DNA of 64,000 nucleotides from Cherax quadricarinatus (GCF_038502225.1 NC_091307.1:25250868-25314867); one strand, 5' to 3'. Positions 53,833-63,843 are shown, numbered from the stretch's first letter. Numbers and translations are program-made. Notes: generated by a model from the letters alone, not told the origin.

Positions 53833-54820
53833 GTATCTGTATCTGTTGGTTTGGAGTGGAGGCCATCGACTGTGGTTCCACTCCAGGAATGACTGAATTT
53901 GGTGTACGATTTCTGCCATTTCCTGCCAGTTTTTTTTCCTTCCTGGCACTAAAAAACCTCTCCCTCTTGAGTGGCTGTGGCTACCCAGGTTTTCCCATGG
54001 CCTGGATGTTTTGTATCTTTTTGTCCCCTTTAGATGGTATGCCTGGCAATTTAAGTTATAGCACAGTCTTTCCTGTACTGAAGAGGTACACAGTTCAGGG
54101 TGAAAAAACTTACAGGAAGGGAGTTTGCATTTTCCTGTTGTCATATGGGCATGGCATTTTCTAGGGTGGTCATAGTTGCACGTCCCATCTGTTTTTCCAG
54201 ATTTCCCATGCCAGCAGATACCAAGTGCATAGTATGTGCACAGGCTTGGTTTCCGTTTGCCTTGGGTTTCTGTGACTGTATTCCCTGTTGGTGCATGTTT
54301 CCCTGTCTTACTTCTATCCTCCCTAGCACCAACAATGGAGCTCCCACCAGTTGTTTTTGGTAATATATCCTCACTATTGCTAGTGGAGTCCTCTTGTTTG
54401 CTATTTCCTGCGGTATTTCTAGTTTGCAATATTGGTTTTATCTTATCTTTGACTACACTTGTTTCCCTACTATGGCTCCTGTCCCCTATGAGGTCATTTA
54501 TATGTATTCCTTCCTGCGCATAGTTCCCGACTGCCTGGACAAAATCTCCAGCTTCACCATTTCTGTCTCCCAGGGCAGCATCTCCAGCTTCACCATTACT
54601 GTCTCCCAGGACAGCACCTCCAGCTTCACCATTACTGTCTCCCAGGACAGCACCTCCAGCTTCACCATTACTGTCTCCCAGGACAGCACCTCCAGCTTCA
54701 CCATTACTGTCTCCCAGGACAGCACTATCAGCCCCACATTTACTGACTACCAGGACTTCATCTCCAGCCTTACAGTTTCTGACTACATGGCCAGTATCAA
54801 GGGCAGTACCATTCAGCACA
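53830..54820 (-). pseudogene. LINE A11 ORF1, C-terminal part (repeats and CCCH fingers)
   Basis: It continues ORF1 from the LINE I insertion: VLNGTALDTGHVV, then about five copies of a 12-residue unit (AVLGDSNGEAGG, 54560-54735), then a Cys/His cluster: CTYYALGICWHG, CNYDHPRKCHAHM, CKLPSCKFFHPELC and CYNLNCQAYH, which look like CCCH zinc fingers for RNA binding. The end is basic and Trp-rich and stops with TAA at 53832-53830. The track start at 54819 is a GTG Val codon, not a true start. Confidence 0.8.
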
Positions 54821-55029
54821 TTATTATTATTATTATAATAAAAAAAGAAGCGCTAAGCCACAAGGACTATACAGCGCTGCAGGGCAGGAAGGAAGCGAGG
54901 GCATCAGGTGGCAAAAGGGAGATGGATGAGTAATAGGTTACGGATAACAGCGGGGTAGTGGATGGTGAAAGGGTAAAGGGCAGCAAGAGACTGAACTAGA
55001 AAGGGCTGAGGGGAGTGCGAGAAGTATCA

Positions 55030-55846
55030 TCAGAGTTTGTGGAGTAAATCAGTCGTTGTCAAGAAGTCAATGAGAGAGTCAGGATTAAAGGAGGGTCCAT
55101 CAGCAAGAAGGGAAGGTAAAGAGAGAGTAGTAGAACGAAGACGACGTTGGAGGTAAATTCTGCGTGCTCGTTGATAGAGAGGGCAGTCTAACAGAATGTG
55201 GCTAATCGATACTGGAACTTGACACTGCTCACAGAGAGGAACAGACTGAGTTGTAGTCGGGACATCAGAGCCAAGGACAGCAAAAGGATTAGATGCCGTA
55301 GTGGCTATGGGAGGGGTAACAACAGAGGAGGCTGCAGAAGATGGGACCCCAGAAGTGGGGGGATGTTTGGAAACACGAGAATAAGAAACACGGGGTAGTC
55401 TCCCTTGGAGGCGGAGATGAGTAACTGCCATAGCATAAGGGAGACCTTCTGCCTCTTTGAGGCAACAGATTTCACGTTCATTTAAGTAGACCTGGCAACG
55501 GCGGGAGTACGAAGGGTGAGCTTCATTACAATTAAGGCAAGATGGAATTGACTGCAAGATGTATTAGAATGGTCGTCGGTACCACAGACTGGGCATTCGG
55601 CCATAGATCTGCAATATTTCGCTGGGTGACCAAAACGCCAGCAATTTCTACATTGTTGCGGTGTAGGTATCACCTTTCGAACTTGTAACCGATGTCCTGC
55701 GACATATACAGAGGACGGGAGTTCTCGGCTGTCAAAAGTTAAACGAGCCACATTGCAAGGGTAACGTCTCCGCCCCCGGGCAGGAAGGACATAAGTGTCT
55801 ACTTTGAGGATTGGGAGATCCTGGAGTTCCAGCTGTTCAAAAATGT
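55030..55846 (-). pseudogene. LINE I ORF1 C-terminus fused to ORF2 C-terminus
   Basis: Zinc knuckles CRNCWRFGHPAKYC, CPVCGTDDHSNTSC and CLNCNEAHPSYSRRC follow LPARGRRRYPCNVARLTF. A one-base shift near 55545 separates knuckles two and three. After NPFAVLGSDVPTTTQ the frame runs straight into SVPLCEQCQVPVSISHILLD, the Cys/His motif that follows RNase H in ORF2 (compare 28246-28310), and ends FLTTTDLLHKL. An internal deletion of several kb therefore made an in-frame fusion. Confidence 0.82.
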
Positions 55847-55971
55847 CATCACCATCCCTGTAGAAGCTATTATTAGATGTACTAGTCATTATATTTTGTT
55901 GTTGCAGAAGTACTATGAAGATTCTATGTTCAATAAAGCCTAGAGATAAGGCCTGTGTTTCTATCACAACA
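55847..55971 (+). repeat. 5' LTR, truncated to its last 125 bp
   Basis: Matches 59855-59979. It still has TATATTTT (55890-55897) and CAATAAAG (55931-55938) and ends CTATCACAACA. The first 214 bases of the LTR are missing. At the break, CATCACC is present in both LINE I and the LTR, pointing to microhomology-mediated loss. Confidence 0.88.
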
Positions 55972-55972
55972 A

Positions 55973-55990
55973 TTTATTGAACATAGAATC
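55973..55990 (+). other. Putative self-primer binding site
   Basis: TTTATTGAACATAGAATC, starting two bases after the LTR, is the exact reverse complement of GATTCTATGTTCAATAAA (55920-55937) in the LTR. That LTR segment begins about 30 bases after a TATA-like box, so it could be the RNA 5' end. Confidence 0.6.
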
Positions 55991-56033
55991 CTGGGCTACC
56001 TGGTGGTGATCCTGCGCTAGACTACATCACAAC

Positions 56034-59000
56034 ATGGAGCGTTTACTGAAACCTGAGAGGCTAGACTGTGACCCCAGCTTATCAACGGCTGCTCAGGAAT
56101 GGAAGCACTGGTTTAAGACTTTAGAAAACTTCTTGGGAGCCCTTCCTAAAGAAGATCTAGATAAACTAAGTCTGCTCATCAATTTTGTGTCACCTAAGAT
56201 ATATGAGGCTATTTCTGAGTGTAATACCTACGAAGATGCTATCAAAACCCTCAAGTCTCAGTATATTAAACCTACAAATGAAATCTTTGCACGCTATCGC
56301 CTTGCAACTCGCCGCCAGCAGATTGATGAGTCCTTAGAGGAATACTTTCAAGCACTGAAAATTTTAGGTAAGGACTGTCACTTCCAAGCAGTGACAGCTG
56401 CTCAGTATTGTGAAGAGTCCATCAGGGATGCTTTTATCAGTGGCCTGCAATCACCAATAATAAGGCAGCGTTTATTGGAGAATAAAACTCTCGACTTAGC
56501 CGCTGCCTTTGACCAGGCAAGAGCTCTAGATTCAGCCCAGAAGAATTCTGAAGTATACAGTACCACTCAGCCTTCTCGAGTGGTAAGTGCTGCAATTCCT
56601 GACCAAGACTCTTGCAATGAAGTTACTGGGGAACCTGCCTCAGTGACAACAGCAGCAGGTACGGTGTGTTTCTTTTGTGGTTTTTCAAGACATCCACGTC
56701 CAAAGTGTCCTGCTCGTGAAGCAATGTGCCATAAATGCCACAAGAAAGGTCACTTTGCTAAAGTATGTCGTGCTAATGCATCAACAAGAGCTAGTGCCTC
56801 CACACATTCCAGTGATCATGCGACTCTAGCAACAGTGACTTCTGCGGCTACTCCAAATTCACTGTCAAAGGCAGTTGTGAAAGTATTCATCAAAGGAACA
56901 GAAGTAGATGGTCTTATTGATAGTGGCAGCTCAGAGAGTTTCATCAACCTTGACTTAGTTAAACGGCTCTCCTTGACTCTACATCACTCATCAGGTACCG
57001 TTTCCATGGCATCAACATCTCTCTCTATTCAGACCTTAGGGTTTTGTAAGGTAAATCTCAGAGTTAATGGAAAGGATTATCAAGATGTACATTTAGCTAT
57101 TCTGCCACAACTGTGCTCTGATGTTATCCTTGGTCAGGACTTTCAGAAGCTGCATGGTAGTGTCACCTTAACATATGGAGGTGAACTGCCTCCTCTTGTT
57201 GTCTGTGGACTTAGCACTTTAAGGGTAGACCCACCAAAGCTGTTTGCAAATCTTACCGCGGATTGCCATCCTATATCAGCTAAGTCACGCCGCTATTCTT
57301 ATGAGGATCGGATGTTCATTGAGAAAGAAACTCAGAGGCTGCTGAAGGAGGGTATTATAGAACCGAGTGATTCCCCTTGGCGTGCACAGGTTGTTGTTGT
57401 TAAAGATGGTTATAGGAAACGGAGACTGGCTATCGATTACTCTGAGACAATCAACAAATTTACACTTCTTGATGGGTACCCTCTACCTCGAATTGACGAT
57501 ACAGTGAACAAAATTGCTCAGTACTACGTGTTTAGCACAATTGATCTGCAGAGTGCCTATCATCAAGTCCCTATAAGGAATGAAGATAAACCATACACAG
57601 CGTTTCAGGCTAGTGATGGCCTGTATCAGTTTACCAGAGTCCCTTTTGGAGTCACCAATGGGGTAGCCTGCTTCCAACGAATTATGGATTCACTCATTCA
57701 GGAAGAGCAACTCATGGGAACCTACGCGTATTTAGATAATGTTACCATTTGTGGCAAGACCCAGGAGGAACATGATGCAAACCTTGATAAGTTTTTGGAA
57801 GCCGCCAAGAAGAAAAATATCAGTTACAATGAGGAAAAGTGCACTTTTTCAACTAAAAGGCTTAGCATCCTTGGTTATGTAGTGGAAGGAGGTTCAATAT
57901 TCCCAGACCCTGAACGACTACGACCTCTACGGGAACTTCCAATGCCTCAAGACAAAAAGTCACTCCGAAGAACTCTTGGTCTCTTTGCTTATTACTCACA
58001 ATGGATCTACAACTATTCAAGTAAAGTCCGCCCATTGAGTGCTACCACATTTCCTGTGACAAAGGAAGCAGAAGCCGCTTTCCATACTCTCAAACAGGAC
58101 ATTGAAAACTCAGTAGTTCAAGCCATTGATGAGTCCCTACCATTCGAAGTGGAAACGGATGCATCTGACATTGCCATTGCTGCAGTCTTATCTCAGGCAG
58201 GACGACCAGTAGCCTTCTTTTCGAGAACTTTTCAAGGATCAGAGAAATGTTATGCTGCTGTAGAAAAGGAAGCCCAGGCCATCATAGAAGCAGTTCGCCA
58301 CTGGAGGCATTATTTAACTGGTAGACATTTCACCATAAGGACTGACCAACGGTCCGTGATGTATATGTTCGACAAGAGGCACAAAAGTAAGATAAAGAAT
58401 GACAAGATATTACGCTGGAGGATGGAACTATCGTGTTATGACTTTGATATTCTGTACCGACCGGGTCAAGAGAACATCTCACCTGATGCATTCTCTAGGT
58501 CCCACTGTGGAGCAGCATGTCATGATTTGCAATCACTCTCAGCTCTCCACAAGGCTTTGTGTCACCCAGGAGTTACACGCCTGTACCATTTTGTCAAATC
58601 AAAGAACATGCCCTACTCAGTGGAAGATGTGCGACAAGTGATCAGAGCATGCAGAGTATGTGCAGAGTGCAAGCCAAACTTTCATCAGCCAGAGAAGACT
58701 CATCTCATAAAATCCACCCAGCCTTTCGAAAGATTGAATATAGATTTCAAAGGACCTCTACCAAGCACAAATCAGAATAGGTATTTCCTTAACATAGTAG
58801 ATGAATATTCAAGGTTTCCCTTTGTATTCCCCTGTGCAAATATGGCTGCTTCAACTGTTATTAGTTGTCTTTCACAGTTGTTCTCTATTTTTGGTATGCC
58901 AGCTTATATCCATTCAGACAGGGGATCCTCGTTCATGAGTAACGAACTTCAGGAGTTTTTGGCTAGCAAAGGTATTGCCTGCAGCAGAACAACAAGCTAC

Positions 59001-59621
59001 AACCCTCAAGGCAATGGTCAAGTGGAGCGGTTCAATGGTACTATATGGAAGGCAGTTACAATGACATTAAAGTCGCGCAATCTACCTGTTCAACACTGGC
59101 AAACTGTCCTACCTGATGCTCTTCACTCTATTAGATCACTGCTGTGCACAGCTACTAATGCAACCCCTCATGAAAGACTCCTCAACTATTCACGTCGTTC
59201 CTCTACGGGAGCCTCCGTGCCCACTTGGTTATGTCATCCTGGACCCGTTCTCCTGAAGAGTCACCGTAGGATGAACAAGACGGATCCTTTAGTGGAAGAG
59301 GTAGAGCTCCTGCAAGCTAATCCACATTACGCTCACATTCGCTACCAAAATGGTGAAGAGACTACAGTATCTACAAGACATTTAGCCCCAGTTGAAATCC
59401 CTATTAGTGTGGAATCTCAAGATACACCAATAGATGTGAAAGATGCTTCGTTTTCTCCTGGAAAGCCCCTTGAGACTACCCCTATGGAAATAGAGGATTC
59501 TGCTCCAGCAGTTAATCAAACCCCGCTGGAAAATATCGAACCTGGTGAAGAGGCTCAAGGGCTACGAAGGTCGGGACGTGTACGTCGCCCACCTAACAGT
59601 TTGGGAGATTACTGTTTCTGA
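56034..59621 (+). CDS. Gypsy gag-pol polyprotein, intact
   Basis: 1195 residues in one frame. Gag region to about 205; two zinc knuckles (C212-C215-H220-C225 and C232-C235-H240-C245). Protease with DSG (296-298) instead of the usual DTG. Reverse transcriptase at about 430-620 with D504 ([12 protein letters not shown]) and YLDN at 566-569, where most enzymes have YxDD. RNase H at about 705-820 (FEVETDAS, D709). Integrase with an HHCC zinc domain (H839, H844, C873, C876) and a DDE core D904, D962, E998 (D,D35E spacing). The C-terminus has no evident chromodomain. The ATG follows the primer site by about 45 bases. A single fused gag-pol frame without frameshift is less common than separate frames. 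No stop or frameshift, so it may be active unless YLDN or the lost 5' LTR prevents it. Confidence 0.95.
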   Translation: MERLLKPERLDCDPSLSTAAQEWKHWFKTLENFLGALPKEDLDKLSLLINFVSPKIYEAISECNTYEDAIKTLKSQYIKPTNEIFARYRLATRRQQIDESLEEYFQALKILGKDCHFQAVTAAQYCEESIRDAFISGLQSPIIRQRLLENKTLDLAAAFDQARALDSAQKNSEVYSTTQPSRVVSAAIPDQDSCNEVTGEPASVTTAAGTVCFFCGFSRHPRPKCPAREAMCHKCHKKGHFAKVCRANASTRASASTHSSDHATLATVTSAATPNSLSKAVVKVFIKGTEVDGLIDSGSSESFINLDLVKRLSLTLHHSSGTVSMASTSLSIQTLGFCKVNLRVNGKDYQDVHLAILPQLCSDVILGQDFQKLHGSVTLTYGGELPPLVVCGLSTLRVDPPKLFANLTADCHPISAKSRRYSYEDRMFIEKETQRLLKEGIIEPSDSPWRAQVVVVKDGYRKRRLAIDYSETINKFTLLDGYPLPRIDDTVNKIAQYYVFSTIDLQSAYHQVPIRNEDKPYTAFQASDGLYQFTRVPFGVTNGVACFQRIMDSLIQEEQLMGTYAYLDNVTICGKTQEEHDANLDKFLEAAKKKNISYNEEKCTFSTKRLSILGYVVEGGSIFPDPERLRPLRELPMPQDKKSLRRTLGLFAYYSQWIYNYSSKVRPLSATTFPVTKEAEAAFHTLKQDIENSVVQAIDESLPFEVETDASDIAIAAVLSQAGRPVAFFSRTFQGSEKCYAAVEKEAQAIIEAVRHWRHYLTGRHFTIRTDQRSVMYMFDKRHKSKIKNDKILRWRMELSCYDFDILYRPGQENISPDAFSRSHCGAACHDLQSLSALHKALCHPGVTRLYHFVKSKNMPYSVEDVRQVIRACRVCAECKPNFHQPEKTHLIKSTQPFERLNIDFKGPLPSTNQNRYFLNIVDEYSRFPFVFPCANMAASTVISCLSQLFSIFGMPAYIHSDRGSSFMSNELQEFLASKGIACSRTTSYNPQGNGQVERFNGTIWKAVTMTLKSRNLPVQHWQTVLPDALHSIRSLLCTATNATPHERLLNYSRRSSTGASVPTWLCHPGPVLLKSHRRMNKTDPLVEEVELLQANPHYAHIRYQNGEETTVSTRHLAPVEIPISVESQDTPIDVKDASFSPGKPLETTPMEIEDSAPAVNQTPLENIEPGEEAQGLRRSGRVRRPPNSLGDYCF

Positions 59622-59628
59622 TATTTTA

Positions 59629-59640
59629 GAAGGGGGAGAT
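59629..59640 (+). other. Polypurine tract
   Basis: GAAGGGGGAGAT directly upstream of the 3' LTR; it primes plus-strand DNA synthesis in LTR elements. Confidence 0.8.
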
Positions 59641-59979
59641 TGTAGTGATACTGGTCCTGTGGGGAGCAGCAGCAGGATAATACTGCACCACCTCTAGGGG
59701 CCCTTAACAACAACAACAGTTTGGTGTGTGTCATGGGCACCAACACATGGTGTGTGATTCTCTCCTACTTTATCCATTTATCAGCGATGCAGATTACATG
59801 GTGAGTTTAAATATGTGGCCTGTAGTTATAACTTTTCTCTTGACATATGCAAGACATCACCATCCCTGTAGAAGCTATTATTAGATGTACTAGTCATTAT
59901 ATTTTGTTGTTGCAGAAGTACTATGAAGATTCTATGTTCAATAAAGCCTAGAGATAAGGCCTGTGTTTCTATCACAACA
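59641..59979 (+). repeat. 3' LTR, 339 bp, complete
   Basis: Starts TGTAGTGATA and ends TATCACAACA, inverted ends matching at nine of ten bases. Contains the same TATA-like box and CAATAAAG as the 5' copy. Confidence 0.9.
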
Positions 59980-60669
59980 GCCACATGACTGGAAATTCTG
60001 TTGGACTATGGTATGGGGCAGAATGACAGTACCACTACAAGAATTGAGAGAAAGATGTTTTTCAATAGTGATAGGAGTAGTATCGATATTCGAAAGAAGA
60101 GAAAGATCATGAACTTGGGTAGCATTCTGGACATTGACGATGTGCGTACCGCTCTTGAGAGCATGAAATGAAATATCTCTGCCAACATGACGCAGGAGCG
60201 CTTTGCCAATACTATGGTCAGAAAGGTAGGCAGAAGAAGAAGTCGGTCTTAAAGTAAAGAATTTAGTCCATTGTGTGGTCCGAAACTGAGCGTGGAGAGG
60301 GAGTGCTTGACGTGTCGGTCTTTTCCGAGTAGAATGGGAAGGTAACGAAGGAGCATCATCAGGAGATTGATGTTGGCATTTAGGAGTAGGACCGGAGTTG
60401 GTCCGGCGTGAAATGGGTGGGCGATTCGAAAATTGCCGTACCGTAGAGGGAGAAGCCGGAAGCATAGTCAAAGGAGAGCGGAGTTCAGACAAATCGAAGG
60501 AGTCAGTCGAAGCCCCGGTACCTGAAGCGGGTGAGGAAACAGCACCAGCAAGAGGTACAGGGGCATCAGGAGTGTCCGAAGAGTGGTCTAAACACAAGGC
60601 AGGGTCAGAATGGGGTTCAGTATCAAGAAGGGGCCCGGGGGTAGTGGGTTCATGGACTAGGGCTGCCAT
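59980..60669 (-). pseudogene. LINE I ORF1, N-terminal half
   Basis: Opens MAALVHEPTTPG with a Pro/Ser/Thr-rich region (about 130 residues), then a globular part (TTQWTKFFTLRP, HALKSGTHIVNVQNATQVHD, TPITIEKHLSLN, GTVILPHTIV). It is cut at FQSCG by the Gypsy element; the protein resumes at IFEQLELQDLPILK near 55846. This is the gag-like RNA-binding ORF1 of an I-group LINE. Confidence 0.8.
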
Positions 60670-61398
60670 GGTTAGGTTACTCCTTTGCTTTTTGTTTTTA
60701 AGAAAAAAAAAAGAAAGAAGAAAAGAAAATAAAAATAAAAAAAAGAATAAAAAAAGGGGGGAGCGGGGAGGAATAGTTCCCAGGAGGAATGAAAGGGCTG
60801 GAAATCTCCCTCCGCGCCCAAGAGGACCTCAACACCGCTAGTAGCGCAGATGCAGCATGGAACCCGTGCCATACCCTACCCTTCATGCCAGTAAACCAGC
60901 AATCCGGGATAGCAACCTCACATCTGCCGAGCTACCTTGGTGGACAAAAGAGAGGGCGGCCGGATATCTGCCACAAAGCATACCTCCTTCGGCCACCACC
61001 CCAGGAATCCGAAAGGTGGCTTCCAGAGATACACCCGTCGCCCAAAAGACACCCAAAGCTACTCCGGGATACCAGAGAGGGATCGGGACATCCCCAGGCA
61101 ATCCAGATTCCACGGCAAACTACGCCACCGCCAGGAACCTCAATGGAATGGGATGGACCCCGGTGTCCTTTCCCCTACCTAGGAACTAGCGCGCCTGTGG
61201 GAGAAATCCCAAAGGCCAAAAAGAGGAAGGGCAAAAGGGAGGGGTGAGGAGGAGGAGGAGGAATGGAAAAAGGGGAGGATGGGATAGGGGAGGGGAGAAT
61301 GGGGGGTAATTAGGTTCGGTCTGAGGAAGAAGACCGACAGGGCTAATTCCTCAGACCAAGAGCCTCTTCACCACGCCAAGGAGCCCCCCTTGAAGAGG
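60670..61398 (-). other. 5'UTR of the LINE I copy
   Basis: Between the LINE I 5' end and the ORF1 ATG. Several open frames here (for example 60789-61247 plus strand) have no domain and lie on the antisense strand of the LINE; not called as genes. Confidence 0.65.
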
Positions 61399-61680
61399 AC
61401 CATTCAGCACAGACTTTTTATGTTCCCATCTGTTGTAGAAAGCTTCCAGATTGTCTATGAAAGCAGCTTTGATGTTGTCCTCTTTTAATACCCTTGTGAT
61501 TTTAGTCCACAGATTTATCTCATTTGGGCATACCCAAAAACATTTCCCTGTTTTAACACTGCTTGTAGCTAGTTCTTGGATATCTGCACAAGGGGCGTGA
61601 CACCAATTTCCACACAAATGACAATTTATCCATGTGGAAGCCCGTTTGTTTGACTGACCACAGACTACACACAGCTTCAT
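61399..61680 (-). pseudogene. LINE A11 ORF1, N-terminal part (PHD finger)
   Basis: MKLCVVCGQSNKRAS starts a PHD-type zinc finger: C4, C7, C20, C23, H28, C31 and CFWVCPNE (C47-C51). The next part, LWTKITRVLKEDNIKAAFID, is helical. The frame reaches VLNG exactly at the target duplication of LINE I and resumes at 54819 with VLNG. A PHD finger in ORF1 is known for CR1-like LINEs. Confidence 0.82.
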
Positions 61681-62672
61681 AATGATTTGAATGGTTGATT
61701 TACTGCAATTCTACTAGCAACCTCTTGAATATTCTATTAATAACCTCCTTAAATGAAGCTCTAGCTATTTGTATTTCTGTTTCTAACTGTTTTTGTATAT
61801 TGGACAGCTTACCGTGCACGTTCCTGATATATATTTAATGTTTGTGTTTATAAGGGCGCCTACAACCCCATCCGTTTACAGTCTGCTTTATTGTCCAACG
61901 AAACCGTTTGAAACCAGTCAAGGGTTCGGACCAGTCGATCTGATCTGATCAGTGGGTCGCTTATTTAAAACATACTGGTTGGTGATTTGGGCTAACACAT
62001 GAAGGATCTATTGGAAATTATCTACCCGAGTAATATGTGATTTGATTGATACAAAAGTATAACTTGCGTGTTGAAGAAACCGGAGATTTCTGGCAGCTCC
62101 TACAATGACGAACGGTCGACCTCAACCCTTGTTTATCAATCGCTGTATCTAGCTTTTCTATTTTTTTTCCGTCTCCACCACAATAAATGCTATATTATCA
62201 CTATAGTTGACTGGTGGAAATTTTGGAGGAAGGACGCTTTTTCTGTAGTAATATTTGCTTCTGGTTGTGTATATTGCGACCGCTGGTAACTACAGGTTAT
62301 ATGAAATTCACAGTAACGTCTGGTATTTCAAGAAAAAAGAAACTAATGAAAGTCACTCCACTCCACTAAGTACCATTATAATACTGGTTAGTTGCTACTA
62401 CAACACTGTATTGTGCTATTCACTGGTATCACTAGATTATATGCGAGTACACTAGCAGGCCAGGAAGATTATTAAAAACAGCTGACCTGTGGTAAGTTTC
62501 TGGCGACTTCTGGCACCAGCCTCTATAGGCTTATCACTTCATTTACCAATTCACCTGTTTTCAAATGACACTTTAGCCTTTATCAACAATATACTAGGGA
62601 GCCACTGTAGTATACACTATATACCATGTATACTCAATGTTATCAGGGAGACTTTCTTTCCTCTGACAACTC
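61681..62672 (-). other. 5'UTR of LINE A11
   Basis: About 1 kb between the ORF1 start and the repeat C boundary. No coding frame. It should hold the internal promoter of LINE A, not identifiable by eye. Confidence 0.65.
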
Positions 62673-63096
62673 TGGGCTGACACCTCTCAAATAGGAGCCG
62701 AGATTGTTGGATGTGCATTCCTGCATAACTTGAGATATCAGGCGACTTGACAAGACAGCTCCAGGAACCTCAGATAAGTTTGTTTATGTTTGTAACTCTG
62801 GCCAGTGTTATTTTCATGGATAGACAGTGAGGTTTTCTGAGTATGATACATCTTGATCTCCAGTCAAATTGGTGAGTGATTTTAAGATATTCTCCTTCTG
62901 TTATGTAAATGTGTTTATATATAATAATTTATTAATTTAATATACAGTCCACAAATTTATATATTTACCAAAATTCTTGGTGATGCATATTTCATTTGTA
63001 ATTAATAGGTCCAGAGCAACTTGTGGATATGACAGTGGTAGGTATCGAAGGGGGACATTTTTTGCGACTTAGGTGTCCCAAATTCCTACTTGTCTA
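62673..63096 (+). repeat. Repeat C, right part
   Basis: 424 bases aligning to 29387-29810 without gaps. I see two substitutions (ACACCTTG/ACATCTTG and GACCTAGG/GACTTAGG). Confidence 0.85.
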
Positions 63097-63482
63097 ACTG
63101 ATAAATAATAATTATCTTTATTATCATTTACTGTTATGTACATAATGAGTTACATTCAGATAAATGTAATTTTCCACATATAGGGACTTTTGGTTTTGTA
63201 CACCCAAATGTCGTTCTCCGTTGTACAAACATTGTATCATGCTGGAATAAACATTATCACCATCAATAAATCTTTTTAGCAGCTGATACGTGAATTTGAT
63301 ATTATATATAGTAAATAATTTTAATAGTAATACAGGTTGATAAATTGTTTATTGTACAATTATTATTATAATCAAAACTAAGCCCTATAGTATTATTGTA
63401 CAAGCTTTATCATCAAGGTTTTACAAAGGGTAAGTTATAGCCTACTGTATATTTAAAGTGTTTTAAGTGCAAACAAAATTTA
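63097..63482. other. Unassigned sequence with a 33-bp LINE I-type tail insertion
   Basis: At 63360-63392 a minimal LINE I-type tail (ATTATTATAATCAAAACTAA, GCCCTATAG) lies between two copies of TTATTGTACAA (63349-63359 and 63393-63403). The rest is AT-rich with nothing recognised. Confidence 0.65.
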
Positions 63483-63497
63483 GGCTGCTGTTTTGGA

Positions 63498-63660
63498 TTA
63501 TTATTATTATTATAATAAAGGGGAAGCGCTAAACCCGGAGGATTATACAGCACCTAGGGGGGGATGTGGAAGGCATTCAGGCTTAATTCGGGGAACTGGA
63601 GCACAGATCCAATTTCCTAAATCAAGAGCCCCTCACCAACATCAAGGAACCTTCCTTGAG
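63498..63660 (-). mobile_element. 163-bp SINE with LINE I-like ends, 15-bp TSD
   Basis: Flanked by GGCTGCTGTTTTGGA (63483-63497 and 63661-63675). On the minus strand it begins CTCAAGGAAGGTTCCTTGAT and ends GGGTTTAGCGCTTCCCC with (ATA)n. Same family and length as 28334-28497. Confidence 0.92.
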
Positions 63661-63765
63661 GGCTGCTGTTTTGGAAAATAGGGGTGACTAGGTGGTTGGT
63701 GAAAAGGCTATCTATGACTTCTAGCTGTAATGAATGTGAAATTTACAAGTTACTATGTAAAACAA

Positions 63766-63843
63766 ACCATACCACGGGCGGGATTTGAACCCGCGGTCAG
63801 AGTCGCAAAACTCCAGACCGTGTCATTTCGATTTCGTGAGTCA
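63766..63843 (-). mobile_element. tRNA-like retroposon, 78-bp form, 15-bp TSD
   Basis: Flanked by TACTATGTAAAACAA (63751-63765 and 63844-63858). On the minus strand: TGACTCACGAAATCG at one end, CGCGGGTTCAAATCCCGC (perfect B-box GGTTCAAATCC) and GTGGTATGGT at the other. It lacks a complete tRNA 5' half. Confidence 0.88.

Larger units (their letters stand above)
55847..59979 (+). mobile_element. Gypsy (Ty3)-type LTR retrotransposon inside LINE I
   Basis: A truncated 5' LTR (55847-55971), primer site (55973-55990), one gag-pol frame (56034-59621), polypurine tract (about 59629-59640) and complete 3' LTR (59641-59979). The two LTR copies are identical by eye over the 125 shared bases, so the insertion is recent. 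Domain order protease-RT-RNase H-integrase is that of Gypsy. No envelope frame. Confidence 0.92.
54821..61398 (-). mobile_element. LINE I copy with internal deletion, split by a Gypsy element, 13-bp TSD
   Basis: Flanked by ACCATTCAGCACA (54808-54820 and 61399-61411) inside LINE A11 ORF1. The 5' end (61398) reads CTCTTCAAGGGGGGCTCC; the 3' end (54821) is the LINE I terminus with (ATA)n. It contains a 5'UTR (61398-60670), the N-terminal half of ORF1 (60669-59980), the Gypsy insertion (59979-55847), the zinc-knuckle half of ORF1 fused to the end of ORF2 (55846-55030) and a 3'UTR. Endonuclease and RT are deleted. Confidence 0.85.
50755..62672 (-). mobile_element. LINE A copy A11, full length, split by LINE I
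   Basis: Without the LINE I insertion (54821-61398) the element is about 5.3 kb: 5'UTR (62672-61681), ORF1, ORF2 and the LINE A terminus at 50755. It is the only copy here with ORF1 and 5'UTR. CTCT is present at both edges (50751-50754 and 62670-62673), and about 12 bases of repeat C seem lost at the target. Confidence 0.82.

Noticed and set aside
54394..54933. 179-codon plus-strand frame with SSFTITVSQD repeats
   Set aside because: Antisense shadow of the 12-residue repeats in LINE A ORF1.
59980..60669. Independent host gene on the minus strand
   Set aside because: Its sequence continues across the Gypsy insertion into LINE I zinc knuckles.
60398..61247. Plus-strand frames in the LINE I 5'UTR
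   Set aside because: They are antisense to LINE I, have biased composition and no domain.
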